Shown: piece by piece, positions 7,123-15,024 of the stretch
Numbering within the stretch: the stretch's first letter is position 1
Layout: the number at the start of each line of letters is the position of its first letter
Origin: Treponema sp.
GTDB lineage: Bacteria > Spirochaetota > Spirochaetia > Treponematales > Breznakiellaceae
Reading direction: 5' to 3'
Length of the DNA: 17,832 bases
NCBI GenBank assembly: GCA_031281925.1
Contig: JAITES010000030.1
Location: 1 to 17,832, forward strand
Notes under the pieces: model-generated
Told to the model about the DNA's origin: nothing
Seen by the model: only the letters and a program-made list of their open reading frames with translations
The model's database searches: none
Program-made: the position numbers and the translations under genes

Positions 7123-8592
7123 ATGAGTGTTTTTTCAAAAACCCCGGAAGTGGAAGTCCGGGAACGGCGGCTTCATTCGGTGATCACCTACAACGGCACG
7201 GCAAAGGATCTGTATGAAAAATCAAAATCGGGAAGCTATGCTCCCTGCGACAGATCTTTCAGCCAGTGCAGCTCCTGTATGGGAGGGCAGGGCGGCGGAG
7301 TTATTGCCCACATCCGGGATGTAGCCCTGGTATGCCATGCCCCCATCGGCTGCGATGCGGGAATGTACAACGCCGCTCTGGCCGCACGGGGAACAGCGCT
7401 TGCCCGCGGTCAGAAGCCGTTTTCACTTCATGTTCTCAGTACCAATATACAGGAGAGGGACACTATATTCGGCGCGGCGGAAAAACTCCGCAATGCCATT
7501 CGGGAGGCCGACAGCCGTTTCAAACCGCGGGCCATCATGGTTTCAACTTCCTGCGCCTCGGGTATTATCGGGGAAGATATAGAGAGCGCCGCCGAAGAAA
7601 TGGAAGAGGAACTGGGATATCCGGTTGTACCCATTTACTGCGAAGGCTTCAAATCGAAGATATGGTCTACGGGTTTTGATTCGGTATTTCACGCCATACT
7701 GCGTAAACTGGTAAAGCCTCCGCAAAAGAAACAGGAGGATCTTGTCAATATATTTAACTTTGGGGGAACGGATACATTCACTCTTCTCCTGAAGCGGATG
7801 AACCTGCGGGTCAACTATCTGATTGCCATGACCGATCTTGAACAGCTTGAAACAATTTCCGAAGCGGCCTGTTCAACTACGATATGTGAAACCCTGTCAC
7901 TGTATGTTGCCGCAGTCCTGGAAGAACAGTACGGCGTTCCTGAAATTAAAACCGCCTCTCCCTACGGCCTTGACTGGACGGATACATGGCTGAGGGCCAT
8001 AGGCAAGGCAACAGGCCGGGAAGAACTGGCGGAAAAAGTTATTGCCGAAGAGCGTGAAAAATACCGTGAGGAGATGGAGGAGCTGCGTTCAAAATTAAAC
8101 GGTAAACGGCTCTACGTTATTTCCGGTGATTCATTTGCCCATAATCTTGCAAACATCGGAAAAAGTCTGGGACTGGAGCTGGCGGGGGCAACCTCGCTGC
8201 ACCACGATCTTCATACGGACAATCCCGAATCGGTGAATACACTGAATGCCCTGATAGAAAGCAACGGGGACATTCCGAATTTCTCCGTCTGTAACATGCA
8301 GCCATATCAGGTGGTAAAGATTCTGAGGAAACTGCGTCCCGATTTGCTGGTATGCCGGCACATAGGGCTTACCGGCATAGGTTCAAAACTCGGCATACCA
8401 ACTCTTTTCGAGGGAGACGCCAATTACAGCATCGGATACGAGGGGGTCGTAAAAATGGGCTGGAGGATCTACGAGGCATTGCAGACAAAAAAACTGGTGG
8501 AAAATGTTGCCAGGCATTTTGAAATGCCCTACACCGACTGGTGGCTTGATGAAGAGGATCCGTTTTACTTTGAAGGGGGACACGGCAAATGA
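7123..8592 (+). CDS. Nitrogenase component 1-like protein, NifD-type (pair 1)
   Basis: A 489-residue NifD/oxidoreductase component 1 relative. Start ATG 7123 follows GGAGGAGAGG at ideal spacing; the upstream ATG 7102 overlaps the permease end and has no ribosome site. P-cluster-type cysteines are C52 (CMGGQGGGVIAHIRD), C77 (HAPIGCDAG) and C144 (STSCASGIIGEDIE), in the order and spacing of NifD C62/C88/C154. C42 and C49 are additional. C255 (TTICETLSLY ... EEQYGVP) aligns with NifD C275, the cofactor thiolate. The region matching the FeMo-cofactor His442 reads FEGDANYS, with no His. The partner is the next gene, which overlaps by ATGA. Reductive cleavage of an imported sulfur compound is inferred from context; N2 fixation is unlikely. 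Confidence 0.87.
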   Translation: MSVFSKTPEVEVRERRLHSVITYNGTAKDLYEKSKSGSYAPCDRSFSQCSSCMGGQGGGVIAHIRDVALVCHAPIGCDAGMYNAALAARGTALARGQKPFSLHVLSTNIQERDTIFGAAEKLRNAIREADSRFKPRAIMVSTSCASGIIGEDIESAAEEMEEELGYPVVPIYCEGFKSKIWSTGFDSVFHAILRKLVKPPQKKQEDLVNIFNFGGTDTFTLLLKRMNLRVNYLIAMTDLEQLETISEAACSTTICETLSLYVAAVLEEQYGVPEIKTASPYGLDWTDTWLRAIGKATGREELAEKVIAEEREKYREEMEELRSKLNGKRLYVISGDSFAHNLANIGKSLGLELAGATSLHHDLHTDNPESVNTLNALIESNGDIPNFSVCNMQPYQVVKILRKLRPDLLVCRHIGLTGIGSKLGIPTLFEGDANYSIGYEGVVKMGWRIYEALQTKKLVENVARHFEMPYTDWWLDEEDPFYFEGGHGK

Positions 8593-9956
8593 GTTTTCTG
8601 ATTGAGCAGGCGCGATACACCTGCGCCCTCGGCGCGCAGCAGACAGTGTTGGCCATTCCCATGGCCCATCCCATTGTTCATGCGGGGCCGGGTTGTTCCT
8701 CAAAGGTTTCAGGCTTTGCAGCGGGAAGCGCCGGGCATCAGGGTGAGGAATACGCAGGCGGAGGCCACGTATCCAGTACCAACACCTATGAACAGGAAGT
8801 GGTCTTCGGCGGGGAGAAAAAACTCAGGGCCACCATCGAAGGGGCATTGAAGGTCATGAGGGGGGATCTCTTTGTTGTCTTGACCGGATGCACCGCGGAT
8901 ATAGTAGGAGACGATACGGTATCCGTGGCAAAAGAATTTGCCCTCCGGGGGCATCCCGTAGTGGGCGTGGAAACCGCAGGTTTTAAGGGAAACAACTATT
9001 ACGGACATGAGATTGTGGTAAACGCCATCATCGATCAGTTTGTGGGAGAGGCGGCGCCAAAAGTCCGCAAGGGTTTGGTAAATGTATTTTCCGTAGTTCC
9101 GTTTCAGGATCCGTATTGGCGGGCAGACCTTGAAACATTAAAGCGCCTGCTGGAATCAATAGGCCTTGAAGCCCATGTACTTTTCGGTTATTCCTCCGCG
9201 GGTGTAAGCGAATGGAAAGATATTCCCAATGCCCAGTTTAATATTCTCGTTTCGCCCTGGGTCGGTTTGAGTACCGTAAAGCTTCTGGAAGAAAAATACG
9301 GAACGCCGTTTCTCCATTATCCTGTACTGCCGGTAGGCGCCCAGGAAACAAGCGCCTTTCTCCGCCAGGCCGCTTCCTTTGCGGGAATCCCGGAAACGGT
9401 AGTGGAACCGGTTATAAAAAAAGAAGAAGACCGTTTCTATAAATACCTCGTTTCCCTCATTGATTTTATTGCCGAGTTCAGGAACAACCTGCCCTCGGAA
9501 CTCTATACGGTGGCGGACAGCGCCTATGGTTTGGGAGTGAGCAATTTCCTGATCAATGAAATCGGCTACATCCTGAAAGGTGTATATATCACCGATGATC
9601 CCAATGAAAGCCAGAAGAAGCTGGTGAGGGATGCGGCGCTTTCCAGGGATGAACGCCTCGGAGAACTGCTGTTCTTTGAAAGTGACGGCGGGATTGTACA
9701 GAAAGAGATCAAAAAACGTCTCGGCAAATCAAAAAAGGCCCTGTTTCTGGGAAGCAGCTGGGAAAAACTGCTGGCTCAGGAAACAAACAATCTCTATACC
9801 TTTGTGAGTCTGCCCCTGCCTGAAACGGTAATTGTCAACAATACTTATCTGGGTTACGATGGCGGCCTGAAACTGATAGAAGAAATCTATTCCAATGTCT
9901 TCAAAACAAAAACCACCACATCCAGAACGCAGTTCATTCTGGATGAAACCGGTTAA
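8589..9956 (+). CDS. Nitrogenase component 1-like protein, NifK-type (pair 1)
   Basis: A 455-residue NifK-like subunit, shorter than NifK (about 520) because it lacks the N-terminal extension: the first conserved cysteine is already at residue 12 (YTCALGAQQTVLAIP). C36 (VHAGPGCSSKVSG) and C101 (LTGCTADIVGDD) complete the three P-cluster-type positions, matching NifK C70/C95/C153. The conserved strand EQEVVFGGEKKLRATIEGAL lies between them. The C-terminal domain has NNTYLGYDGGLKLIEEIY, as in component 1 beta subunits. The start overlaps the NifD-like stop (ATGA), supporting a stoichiometric complex. The ribosome site is GAAGGGGG. It presumably needs a NifH-like ATPase for electron delivery, which is not encoded here. 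Confidence 0.87.
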   Translation: MSFLIEQARYTCALGAQQTVLAIPMAHPIVHAGPGCSSKVSGFAAGSAGHQGEEYAGGGHVSSTNTYEQEVVFGGEKKLRATIEGALKVMRGDLFVVLTGCTADIVGDDTVSVAKEFALRGHPVVGVETAGFKGNNYYGHEIVVNAIIDQFVGEAAPKVRKGLVNVFSVVPFQDPYWRADLETLKRLLESIGLEAHVLFGYSSAGVSEWKDIPNAQFNILVSPWVGLSTVKLLEEKYGTPFLHYPVLPVGAQETSAFLRQAASFAGIPETVVEPVIKKEEDRFYKYLVSLIDFIAEFRNNLPSELYTVADSAYGLGVSNFLINEIGYILKGVYITDDPNESQKKLVRDAALSRDERLGELLFFESDGGIVQKEIKKRLGKSKKALFLGSSWEKLLAQETNNLYTFVSLPLPETVIVNNTYLGYDGGLKLIEEIYSNVFKTKTTTSRTQFILDETG

Positions 9957-9962
9957 TTTGTG

Positions 9963-9994
9963 TCTGTCCATAAGCCGGTTAGTTTATGGACAGA
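9963..9994 (+). promoter_or_regulatory. 13-bp intercistronic hairpin after the NifK-like gene
   Basis: TCTGTCCATAAGC (9963-9975) pairs with GTTTATGGACAGA (9982-9994) around a 6-nt loop with one wobble. A short run TCATTTT follows, so it may act as a weak terminator or an mRNA-stabilising end that lowers expression of the downstream genes. Confidence 0.65.
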
Positions 9995-10013
9995 TCATTT
10001 TAAGGAGTTGTCA

Positions 10014-10421
10014 ATGTCTTTCAAAGTTGCGTTGAGTTCCTCAAACGGAAAAGAGACGGATCTGCATTTTGGCAATACGGAAATATTTTATATTCTTTCG
10101 GTGGATGAACAAAGCGGCGCATGGGAATTAAGTGAGCAGCGTCCCGTACCGCAGGGGTCAGGCTGTGGAGGATCTGTTCCGGAGGGAAGCTCAGGCGGCT
10201 GCCTCGGGCACAGCGATGAACGGCTTGATGACGTCATCAGGCTGCTCGGCGACTGCAGCTATGTTCTCACTGCCAGGATAGGCAGGAAGCCTCACATGTT
10301 TTTGAAACGGGCCGGGATCACCGCCCTCGAAGCGCCGGCGGATATTGACGAGGCAATTTCCAAACTTGCCGTGTATCACATGAGATACTCAAAGGTCAAT
10401 CAGGAGCATCATAATGGTTGA
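10014..10421 (+). CDS. NifX/NifB-C-terminal-like protein (dinitrogenase FeMo-cofactor biosynthesis domain)
   Basis: A 135-residue single-domain protein of the NifX/NafY/NifB-C-terminal family. It begins FKVALSSSNGKETDLHFGNTEIFYIL, the family's opening pattern (first strand, then the D-x-HFG turn), and ends with an alternating strand/helix layout (YVLTARIGRKPHMFLKRAGITALEAPADIDEAI split over residues about 83-118). Relatives bind or carry nitrogenase-type iron-sulfur cofactors or their precursors. C51, C63 and H66 lie in a flexible Gly/Ser-rich insert that could hold a ligand. ATG 10014 is chosen for the AAGGAG at 10002-10007; earlier in-frame codons run through the hairpin. Its place after the NifDK-like genes suggests cofactor delivery to pair 1 or pair 2. 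Confidence 0.78.
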   Translation: MSFKVALSSSNGKETDLHFGNTEIFYILSVDEQSGAWELSEQRPVPQGSGCGGSVPEGSSGGCLGHSDERLDDVIRLLGDCSYVLTARIGRKPHMFLKRAGITALEAPADIDEAISKLAVYHMRYSKVNQEHHNG

Positions 10422-10459
10422 AGAATATAAAATTGAAAATGGAGAGGATGGAGTTTCCT

Positions 10460-11014
10460 ATGGGTAAACATATTTTGGTTCTTACCGGGAGTCCCCGCAA
10501 AGGCGGGAACAGCGATAAGCTGGCGGATGCTTTTATTAAGGGGGCAAAACAGAGCAGCCACGATACCGTTAAATTTGAGGCGGCCTTCAAAAATATTCAG
10601 GGCTGCAGGGGCTGTGGTTTATGTTTCAGCGGCTCCCATCCGTGCGTAATCCGGGATGACTTTGACGAACTGTATCCGCTTCTGGAAAGATCCGGCGTCA
10701 TAGCTTTTTTCTCTCCGCTCTACTGGGGAGGAATTTCGGCCCAACTGAAAGCCGCCTGGGACAGATTCCATGTATATACCGGACTTGAGAATAGAAAACG
10801 CCTGGCAATCAGGGAGAGTGTGTATGTCCTCTGCGGCCACAATGACAATACCGCGCAGTATGAACCGGCGGCAAAGATCTACAGGGACATTGCGGTATAC
10901 ATGGGATGGCAGGATCGGGGAGTGCTGTTGGCGGCCGGCTTGCTTGGCAAAACCGACATAGACGGCCGCCCCGCGGAACTTGCTGCGGCCGAGGCCCTGG
11001 GCGCATCCCTGTAA
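10460..11014 (+). CDS. NADPH-dependent FMN reductase-type iron-sulfur flavoprotein
   Basis: A 185-residue flavodoxin-fold protein. The FMN phosphate loop is LTGSPRKGGNSDKLAD (residues 8-23). It is followed by C49-x2-C52-x2-C55-x6-C62 (GCRGCGLCFSGSHPC), the compact cysteine motif of the iron-sulfur flavoprotein/NAD(P)H-FMN reductase group, then IRDDFDELYPLLERSGVIAF and SPLYWGGISAQLKAAWDRF. It probably passes electrons between NAD(P)H or ferredoxin and an acceptor. ATG 10460 is preferred: GGAG at 10450-10453 precedes it and the fold begins here; ATG 10448 is an alternative. It is the last gene of the plus-strand operon and may be a redox partner for the nitrogenase-like enzyme. That link rests on position only. 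Confidence 0.85.
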   Translation: MGKHILVLTGSPRKGGNSDKLADAFIKGAKQSSHDTVKFEAAFKNIQGCRGCGLCFSGSHPCVIRDDFDELYPLLERSGVIAFFSPLYWGGISAQLKAAWDRFHVYTGLENRKRLAIRESVYVLCGHNDNTAQYEPAAKIYRDIAVYMGWQDRGVLLAAGLLGKTDIDGRPAELAAAEALGASL

Positions 11015-11056
11015 CAATCCATTGTTTGTCCGGAATTTTTTATTTTTCGAACAAGT

Positions 11057-12565
11057 CTATTCTTTGATATACGCGAATACTTCTTTATCGTACCATTCTT
11101 TACGGTAGGGAAGTGATCTGTACTTCTGCATGTTCCTGTTGAACTGGCTGTTCGAAATAAGCCGCTTAAGCCGGCAGGCAACATCAAAGGCTCCGGCATA
11201 AGCCATGTAACTGTTGCCGGGATTGAAAAGAGGCAGCACCGGCAGTCCGTGTTTTGCGGTAATGTTTCCCCCGCCTGAATGCATCAGGATTACGTCGGGT
11301 TTTATTTTCCGTATCAGGTTGGCCTGCTCAAAGGGATGCTGGGAGGCGATGTCGATATAGGTATCGCCTGAAATTTCCAGATCATCCATTACCGGTTTTA
11401 CGAATTTATCGATATGATGACTTTTCAGTCCCGCAATTTCCATTCCCAGATCCTTTACCAGTTCCGCGGTTACAAAGATACGCAGTTCCCCGCCCGAAAC
11501 ATAGGCCCGCTTGCCCTTCAATACGGCGCGGTACGGTTCAAGAGCCTTGTCAAGTTCAGCATCTTCCTTTTCGATGAGGAGCCGTGCCTTCTCTTCAATA
11601 TTAAAATGCCTTGCGATGTTCATGAGCCAGCGGGCAGTGCCTTTGCGTCCGATGGGCATGGAGTCGATTATATAGGGGATTCCGTATTCTTCATGAATAT
11701 ACCTGACATAATAATCGTCATGAGTTCCGCAGATACTGACATTGAGCGCCGCATCAAGAACACGTCTGAAGTCTTTGGGAGATGAAAAACAGGGAAGGAA
11801 GTTTACATTGAGCTCCAGGGCATTGAGAAGCCTCTGTAATTCAAGTTCATCGGCGCGTCCCATTGAACCGACATTAAGCACGTTGACAGTATGGGCCTTG
11901 TTGTATTCCCAGACGATGTCATCAAGTTTATCGGGAACCGTCAAATTTTCACGCTCAATCTTTTTCTTTGTAAGATTTTTTAGAATTCCGTTGTATACCG
12001 CATCATAGGCGGTTGCCATGAGTTTTGTTTTGAAGCCTTCGCAGTTTACCGATACAAGATCCGCAGACACACTGCCCTGAAGCTGGCCGAGGATAGTGTC
12101 AACATCATCCCCGATGAGGGCCGGTACGCAGGAACTGGCAACGACAATGGCTTCGGGCCGCCATTCCCGGTCGGCAAAGAGAACCGCCTCACGGAGTTTT
12201 TTTTCGCCGCCCGAGATTACATCGTTTTCGTCGAGGTTGGTGGAGATCTGTACGGTACTGTTCTGCGCCGGATCCCGCAGGCGCTTCATGTTCCTTCCGG
12301 CCCCATAACCGCCTATTGACCAGAAGCCGCAGCCAACCGGACCGTGGACAATTACCACCGTGTTGCGCAGCGTATTGAGCATGCCAAGGCTCAGGGTAAA
12401 CTGGCAGCCGAAACTCTGACCGAAACTTCTGTTTGCCGTATTAAAGCAGCCCCCATCCTTGCGTCCCAGGCGTTCCCGTAACTGCATGCAGGTTCCGCAA
12501 AATGCAGTACCTGCCTGCAGACGTTCTTCCCTGGGCGGAGCCGCCCGTTCTATTTTTGTGTTCAT
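11057..12565 (-). CDS. Nitrogenase component 1-like protein, NifD-type (pair 2)
   Basis: A 502-residue NifD-like protein. P-cluster-type cysteines are C54 (FGCQFTLSLG), C79 (VHGPVGCGFW) and C146 (ASSCVPALIGDDVD). C279 (NVSICGTHDDYYVRYIHEEYGIP) matches the NifD C275 position. As in pair 1, the segment corresponding to His442 (PLFNPGNSYMAYAG) has no histidine. An extra N-terminal motif C23-x2-C26 with C40 precedes the core, a possible additional metal site. The ribosome site AGGAG lies 5 nt before ATG, and the gene follows the NifK-like gene by 12 bp. It is the last gene of the cysK-led operon and converges on the plus-strand operon. A catalytic role and a NifE-like scaffold role are both possible. 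Confidence 0.87.
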   Translation of the reverse strand: MNTKIERAAPPREERLQAGTAFCGTCMQLRERLGRKDGGCFNTANRSFGQSFGCQFTLSLGMLNTLRNTVVIVHGPVGCGFWSIGGYGAGRNMKRLRDPAQNSTVQISTNLDENDVISGGEKKLREAVLFADREWRPEAIVVASSCVPALIGDDVDTILGQLQGSVSADLVSVNCEGFKTKLMATAYDAVYNGILKNLTKKKIERENLTVPDKLDDIVWEYNKAHTVNVLNVGSMGRADELELQRLLNALELNVNFLPCFSSPKDFRRVLDAALNVSICGTHDDYYVRYIHEEYGIPYIIDSMPIGRKGTARWLMNIARHFNIEEKARLLIEKEDAELDKALEPYRAVLKGKRAYVSGGELRIFVTAELVKDLGMEIAGLKSHHIDKFVKPVMDDLEISGDTYIDIASQHPFEQANLIRKIKPDVILMHSGGGNITAKHGLPVLPLFNPGNSYMAYAGAFDVACRLKRLISNSQFNRNMQKYRSLPYRKEWYDKEVFAYIKE

Positions 12566-12577
12566 ATATTCTCCTAA

Positions 12578-13918
12578 TTATCGTCCTGATACCAGCAATG
12601 AAAAAGTGTCTTCCGCCAGAGAGAGGCCGCCGTTGAATCCCGCGTATGCCTTGTTGAATACCACCCTGCTGTTTGCGGGGAACGAAACGGTGAGGAGAGG
12701 GAAACCGGACTCCTCGGCAAAATCCCTCTCAAATACACTGCCGAAGATAACTATCGGCGAAAGCGCTTCATAGTACACGTGGTTGCGGTTCCGTTCCCAG
12801 CTATCGATAAGATAATGCCGCAGGGACGAGGCGCTTGGATCGTAACGGACTTCAGGTTCTATGCCGGAAGCATAACCGGAAAAACGTTTATTGAGGGCCG
12901 CTTCATTTTCTTCGGTGAGCGGATCGGTGATCATGACAAGATGGGGAATCCAGCCCAGTTCATCGGAAATAAAGTTGGCCAGGGCAGGCCCGTAATTGGA
13001 ATCCGCGGCCACAACTCCGTAACGCTGAAGATCGATGTCATTATAGGTATCCGCAATGCGTTCAAAGTAATCAAAGTAGATTTCCTCTTCGGCCCTGATC
13101 GCATCGTCAATGATCCTGTCTTCTATATTCAGGGCCTTCCCCACATTGCGTAAAAATTTTGACGTCTGGAAAAAACCTATGGGCATCTGCTCCCGGATAT
13201 AGGGAATCTCATGTACTTCCCTGAAGCTTTCCGCGGCCCGCTCTGCGTATACATCGGACAAGACAATATTGAGAGCGGCATTGCCGCAATTACGAAGATC
13301 CTCAAGGGTTTCCCTTTCACCGAAAAAAGTATTTGCCTCAACGCCGATGAGTTTTAATACCCGCTTTATCTCCTTCAGATTACCTTTATAAAAAATATCG
13401 TTACCCGGAATGATGCCGAAAACATTGACGGTTTTTGTGAGCCGTATTTTCTGTTTGACAATAAATTTTCTGATCAACTTTTCGAGAACCAAATCGTAAC
13501 CCTGCTGGGCGTTGCCCCTGAAACTTGGAGTCTGTACGGCCAGTACTCTCTCCGGCAGATCTTCAATATGATCCACGGCGGAGAGTATGTCGTCGCCGAT
13601 CATCTCCACCATACAGCCTGAAATGACGATGTATAGATCTCCGTCTATCACTTCCATGGTGCTGCGGATCTGTTCTTCAAGCCTTGCCTCTCCGCCGAAT
13701 ATGATTTCTTTTTCCGACACATTGCTTGAAGGTATCGAGGTGGCTCCGCAGTAACCTCCGCCGAGGTAGGAGGCTCCCGAGTTTCCGCCGATGTAGTAGT
13801 TATACGCGCAGCCCGTGGCTGCATGAACAATGGGTATGGTACGGGGCAGTGCCCGTATTAGCGCCAGCGCGCCGCCCAGGGCGCATACATAGCGGGGCCG
13901 GTCAATTACAGTGCTCAC
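12578..13918 (-). CDS. Nitrogenase component 1-like protein, NifK-type (pair 2)
   Basis: A 446-residue NifK-like subunit that starts with GTG, supported by AAGGAG six nt upstream. The three expected cysteines are C12 (RYVCALGGALALIRAL), C37 (VHAATGCAYNYYIGG) and C102 (ISGCMVEMIGDD); C57 is extra. The conserved SEKEIIFGGEARLEEQI strand and the C-terminal FNKAYAGFNGGLSLAEDTF are present. It resembles the NifK-like protein of pair 1 in length and in lacking an N-terminal extension, so the two pairs are probably paralogous. Gene order here is K before D, the reverse of pair 1. It follows cysK by 18 bp. All P-cluster-type ligands are kept, unlike classical NifN, which argues against a simple NifEN-type scaffold. 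Confidence 0.86.
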   Translation of the reverse strand: MSTVIDRPRYVCALGGALALIRALPRTIPIVHAATGCAYNYYIGGNSGASYLGGGYCGATSIPSSNVSEKEIIFGGEARLEEQIRSTMEVIDGDLYIVISGCMVEMIGDDILSAVDHIEDLPERVLAVQTPSFRGNAQQGYDLVLEKLIRKFIVKQKIRLTKTVNVFGIIPGNDIFYKGNLKEIKRVLKLIGVEANTFFGERETLEDLRNCGNAALNIVLSDVYAERAAESFREVHEIPYIREQMPIGFFQTSKFLRNVGKALNIEDRIIDDAIRAEEEIYFDYFERIADTYNDIDLQRYGVVAADSNYGPALANFISDELGWIPHLVMITDPLTEENEAALNKRFSGYASGIEPEVRYDPSASSLRHYLIDSWERNRNHVYYEALSPIVIFGSVFERDFAEESGFPLLTVSFPANSRVVFNKAYAGFNGGLSLAEDTFSLLVSGR

Positions 13919-13936
13919 AATACGCTCCTTGCTTCC

Positions 13937-14905
13937 TTAGTACCAAATGGGACTTTTTTCCTGGGGAGGATCTTTCCACAGCACGGTGGAAAGGTAGCGT
14001 TCCCCCGTATCGGGGAGGATCGCCACAACGGTCTTGCCTTTGCTTTCATCCCGGCCTGCAATCTTCGCGGCGGCATAGGCTGCGGCCCCCGAGGAAATTC
14101 CGACAAGAAGCCCCTCTTCACGGGCCAGTACCCTGGCGGTATCAACCGCTTCTTCATTGCGGACACGGAATACCTCATCCACCACGGAGAGATCCAGCAC
14201 ATCCGGCACAAAGCCCGCGCCGATTCCCTGTATCTGGTGGGGACCGGCTTTCCCCCCTGAAATCACCGGAGACGCATCCGGTTCAACGGCCACCGCCCTG
14301 ACTTCAGCTTTTTTTTCTTTCAGGGCGCAGCCTGCGCCGCTCAAGGTTCCCCCGGTGCCGACCCCGGCAACGAGAATATCAACCTTTCCCCCGGTAGCCT
14401 CCCAAATTTCAGGGCCCGTGGTCTTCCTGTGTATTTCGGGGTTTGCAGGATTGGAAAATTGCTGGAGAATCAGACTGTCCGGTATCTGGGCATTCAATTC
14501 CAGCGCCTTGTTTATGGCCCCCTTCATGCCCAGCGCTCCGGGGGTCAGCACAAGTTCCGCGCCCAGCGCCAGGAGAAGCTGCCGGCGTTCAATGCTCATC
14601 GTATCGGGCATGGTAAGAATCAACCTGTAGCCCCTGGCGGCCGCAACGAAGGCAAGCCCTATGCCTGTATTGCCGCTGGTTGGTTCTATCAGAATAGTTC
14701 CGTTTTTAAGACTGCCCCTGGCCTCCGCGTCATCAATCATAGCCCTTGCAATGCGGTCTTTTACGCTGGAAAGGGGGTTGAAGTATTCAAGTTTGAAGAG
14801 AAGATCCGCCCCGGTGATGCCTGCCAGCCTTATAAAGCGCTGAGGCCGCAAAAGCGGAGTCTGGCCTATCAGTTCCGTTAAGTTATCTACTATTATATTC
14901 GCCAT
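13937..14905 (-). CDS. cysK: Cysteine synthase (O-acetylserine sulfhydrylase)
   Basis: A 323-residue, full-length fold-type II PLP enzyme that makes cysteine from O-acetylserine and sulfide. The Schiff-base lysine is K49 in PLSSVKDRIARAMIDDAE. The substrate loop TSGNTG is at 76-81, the phosphate-binding glycines are in GVGTGGTLSGAG, and the late motif is GISSGAAAYAAAKIAG, ending GERYLSTVLW. ATG 14905 is chosen because GGGAG lies 6 nt before it and the family starts with NLTELIGQTPL; the in-frame ATG at 14986 would add 27 unconserved residues. It is the first gene of the minus-strand operon with a nitrogenase-like pair. This implies that those proteins help supply sulfide or thiol, or serve cysteine supply under sulfur limitation. 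Confidence 0.94.
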   Translation of the reverse strand: MANIIVDNLTELIGQTPLLRPQRFIRLAGITGADLLFKLEYFNPLSSVKDRIARAMIDDAEARGSLKNGTILIEPTSGNTGIGLAFVAAARGYRLILTMPDTMSIERRQLLLALGAELVLTPGALGMKGAINKALELNAQIPDSLILQQFSNPANPEIHRKTTGPEIWEATGGKVDILVAGVGTGGTLSGAGCALKEKKAEVRAVAVEPDASPVISGGKAGPHQIQGIGAGFVPDVLDLSVVDEVFRVRNEEAVDTARVLAREEGLLVGISSGAAAYAAAKIAGRDESKGKTVVAILPDTGERYLSTVLWKDPPQEKSPIWY

Positions 14906-15024
14906 AACGCTCCCTTTTGATTCGCAGTGAAGGGTACATACCCCACTCTTTAGGGTGAAGTTGCTGATTCGCAGGCCTGTATTCATGCCCGGAAACCCGA
15001 TTCCGCCTTCCCCATATCATATAT

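Noticed and set aside
7123..9956. Genuine nitrogen-fixing nitrogenase structural genes (nifDK, vnfDK or anfDK)
   Set aside because: No NifH nearby, no cofactor His, NifK lacks its N-terminal extension, and the context is sulfur import and cysteine synthesis.
10414..10467. A 17-codon frame (ATG 10414) overlapping the NifX-like stop and the flavoprotein start
   Set aside because: AGGAG precedes it, but the product has no notable composition (no Cys run) and it may simply reflect translational coupling; too weak to call a gene.
11015..11056. T-rich stretch between the convergent operons as a bidirectional terminator
   Set aside because: Only a weak 7-bp TTGTTTG/CGAACAA pairing with a long loop; T-runs are inside the loop rather than after a GC stem.
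13726..14301. Plus-strand frame opposite the second NifK-like gene and cysK
   Set aside because: Arg/Pro/Ser-rich translation typical of an antisense shadow; it spans the junction of two solid minus-strand genes.
14906..14986. Upstream in-frame extension of cysK, or a Cys leader peptide there
   Set aside because: The 27 extra codons are not like CysK N-termini and lack a ribosome site. They contain two scattered Cys codons but no tandem Cys run.
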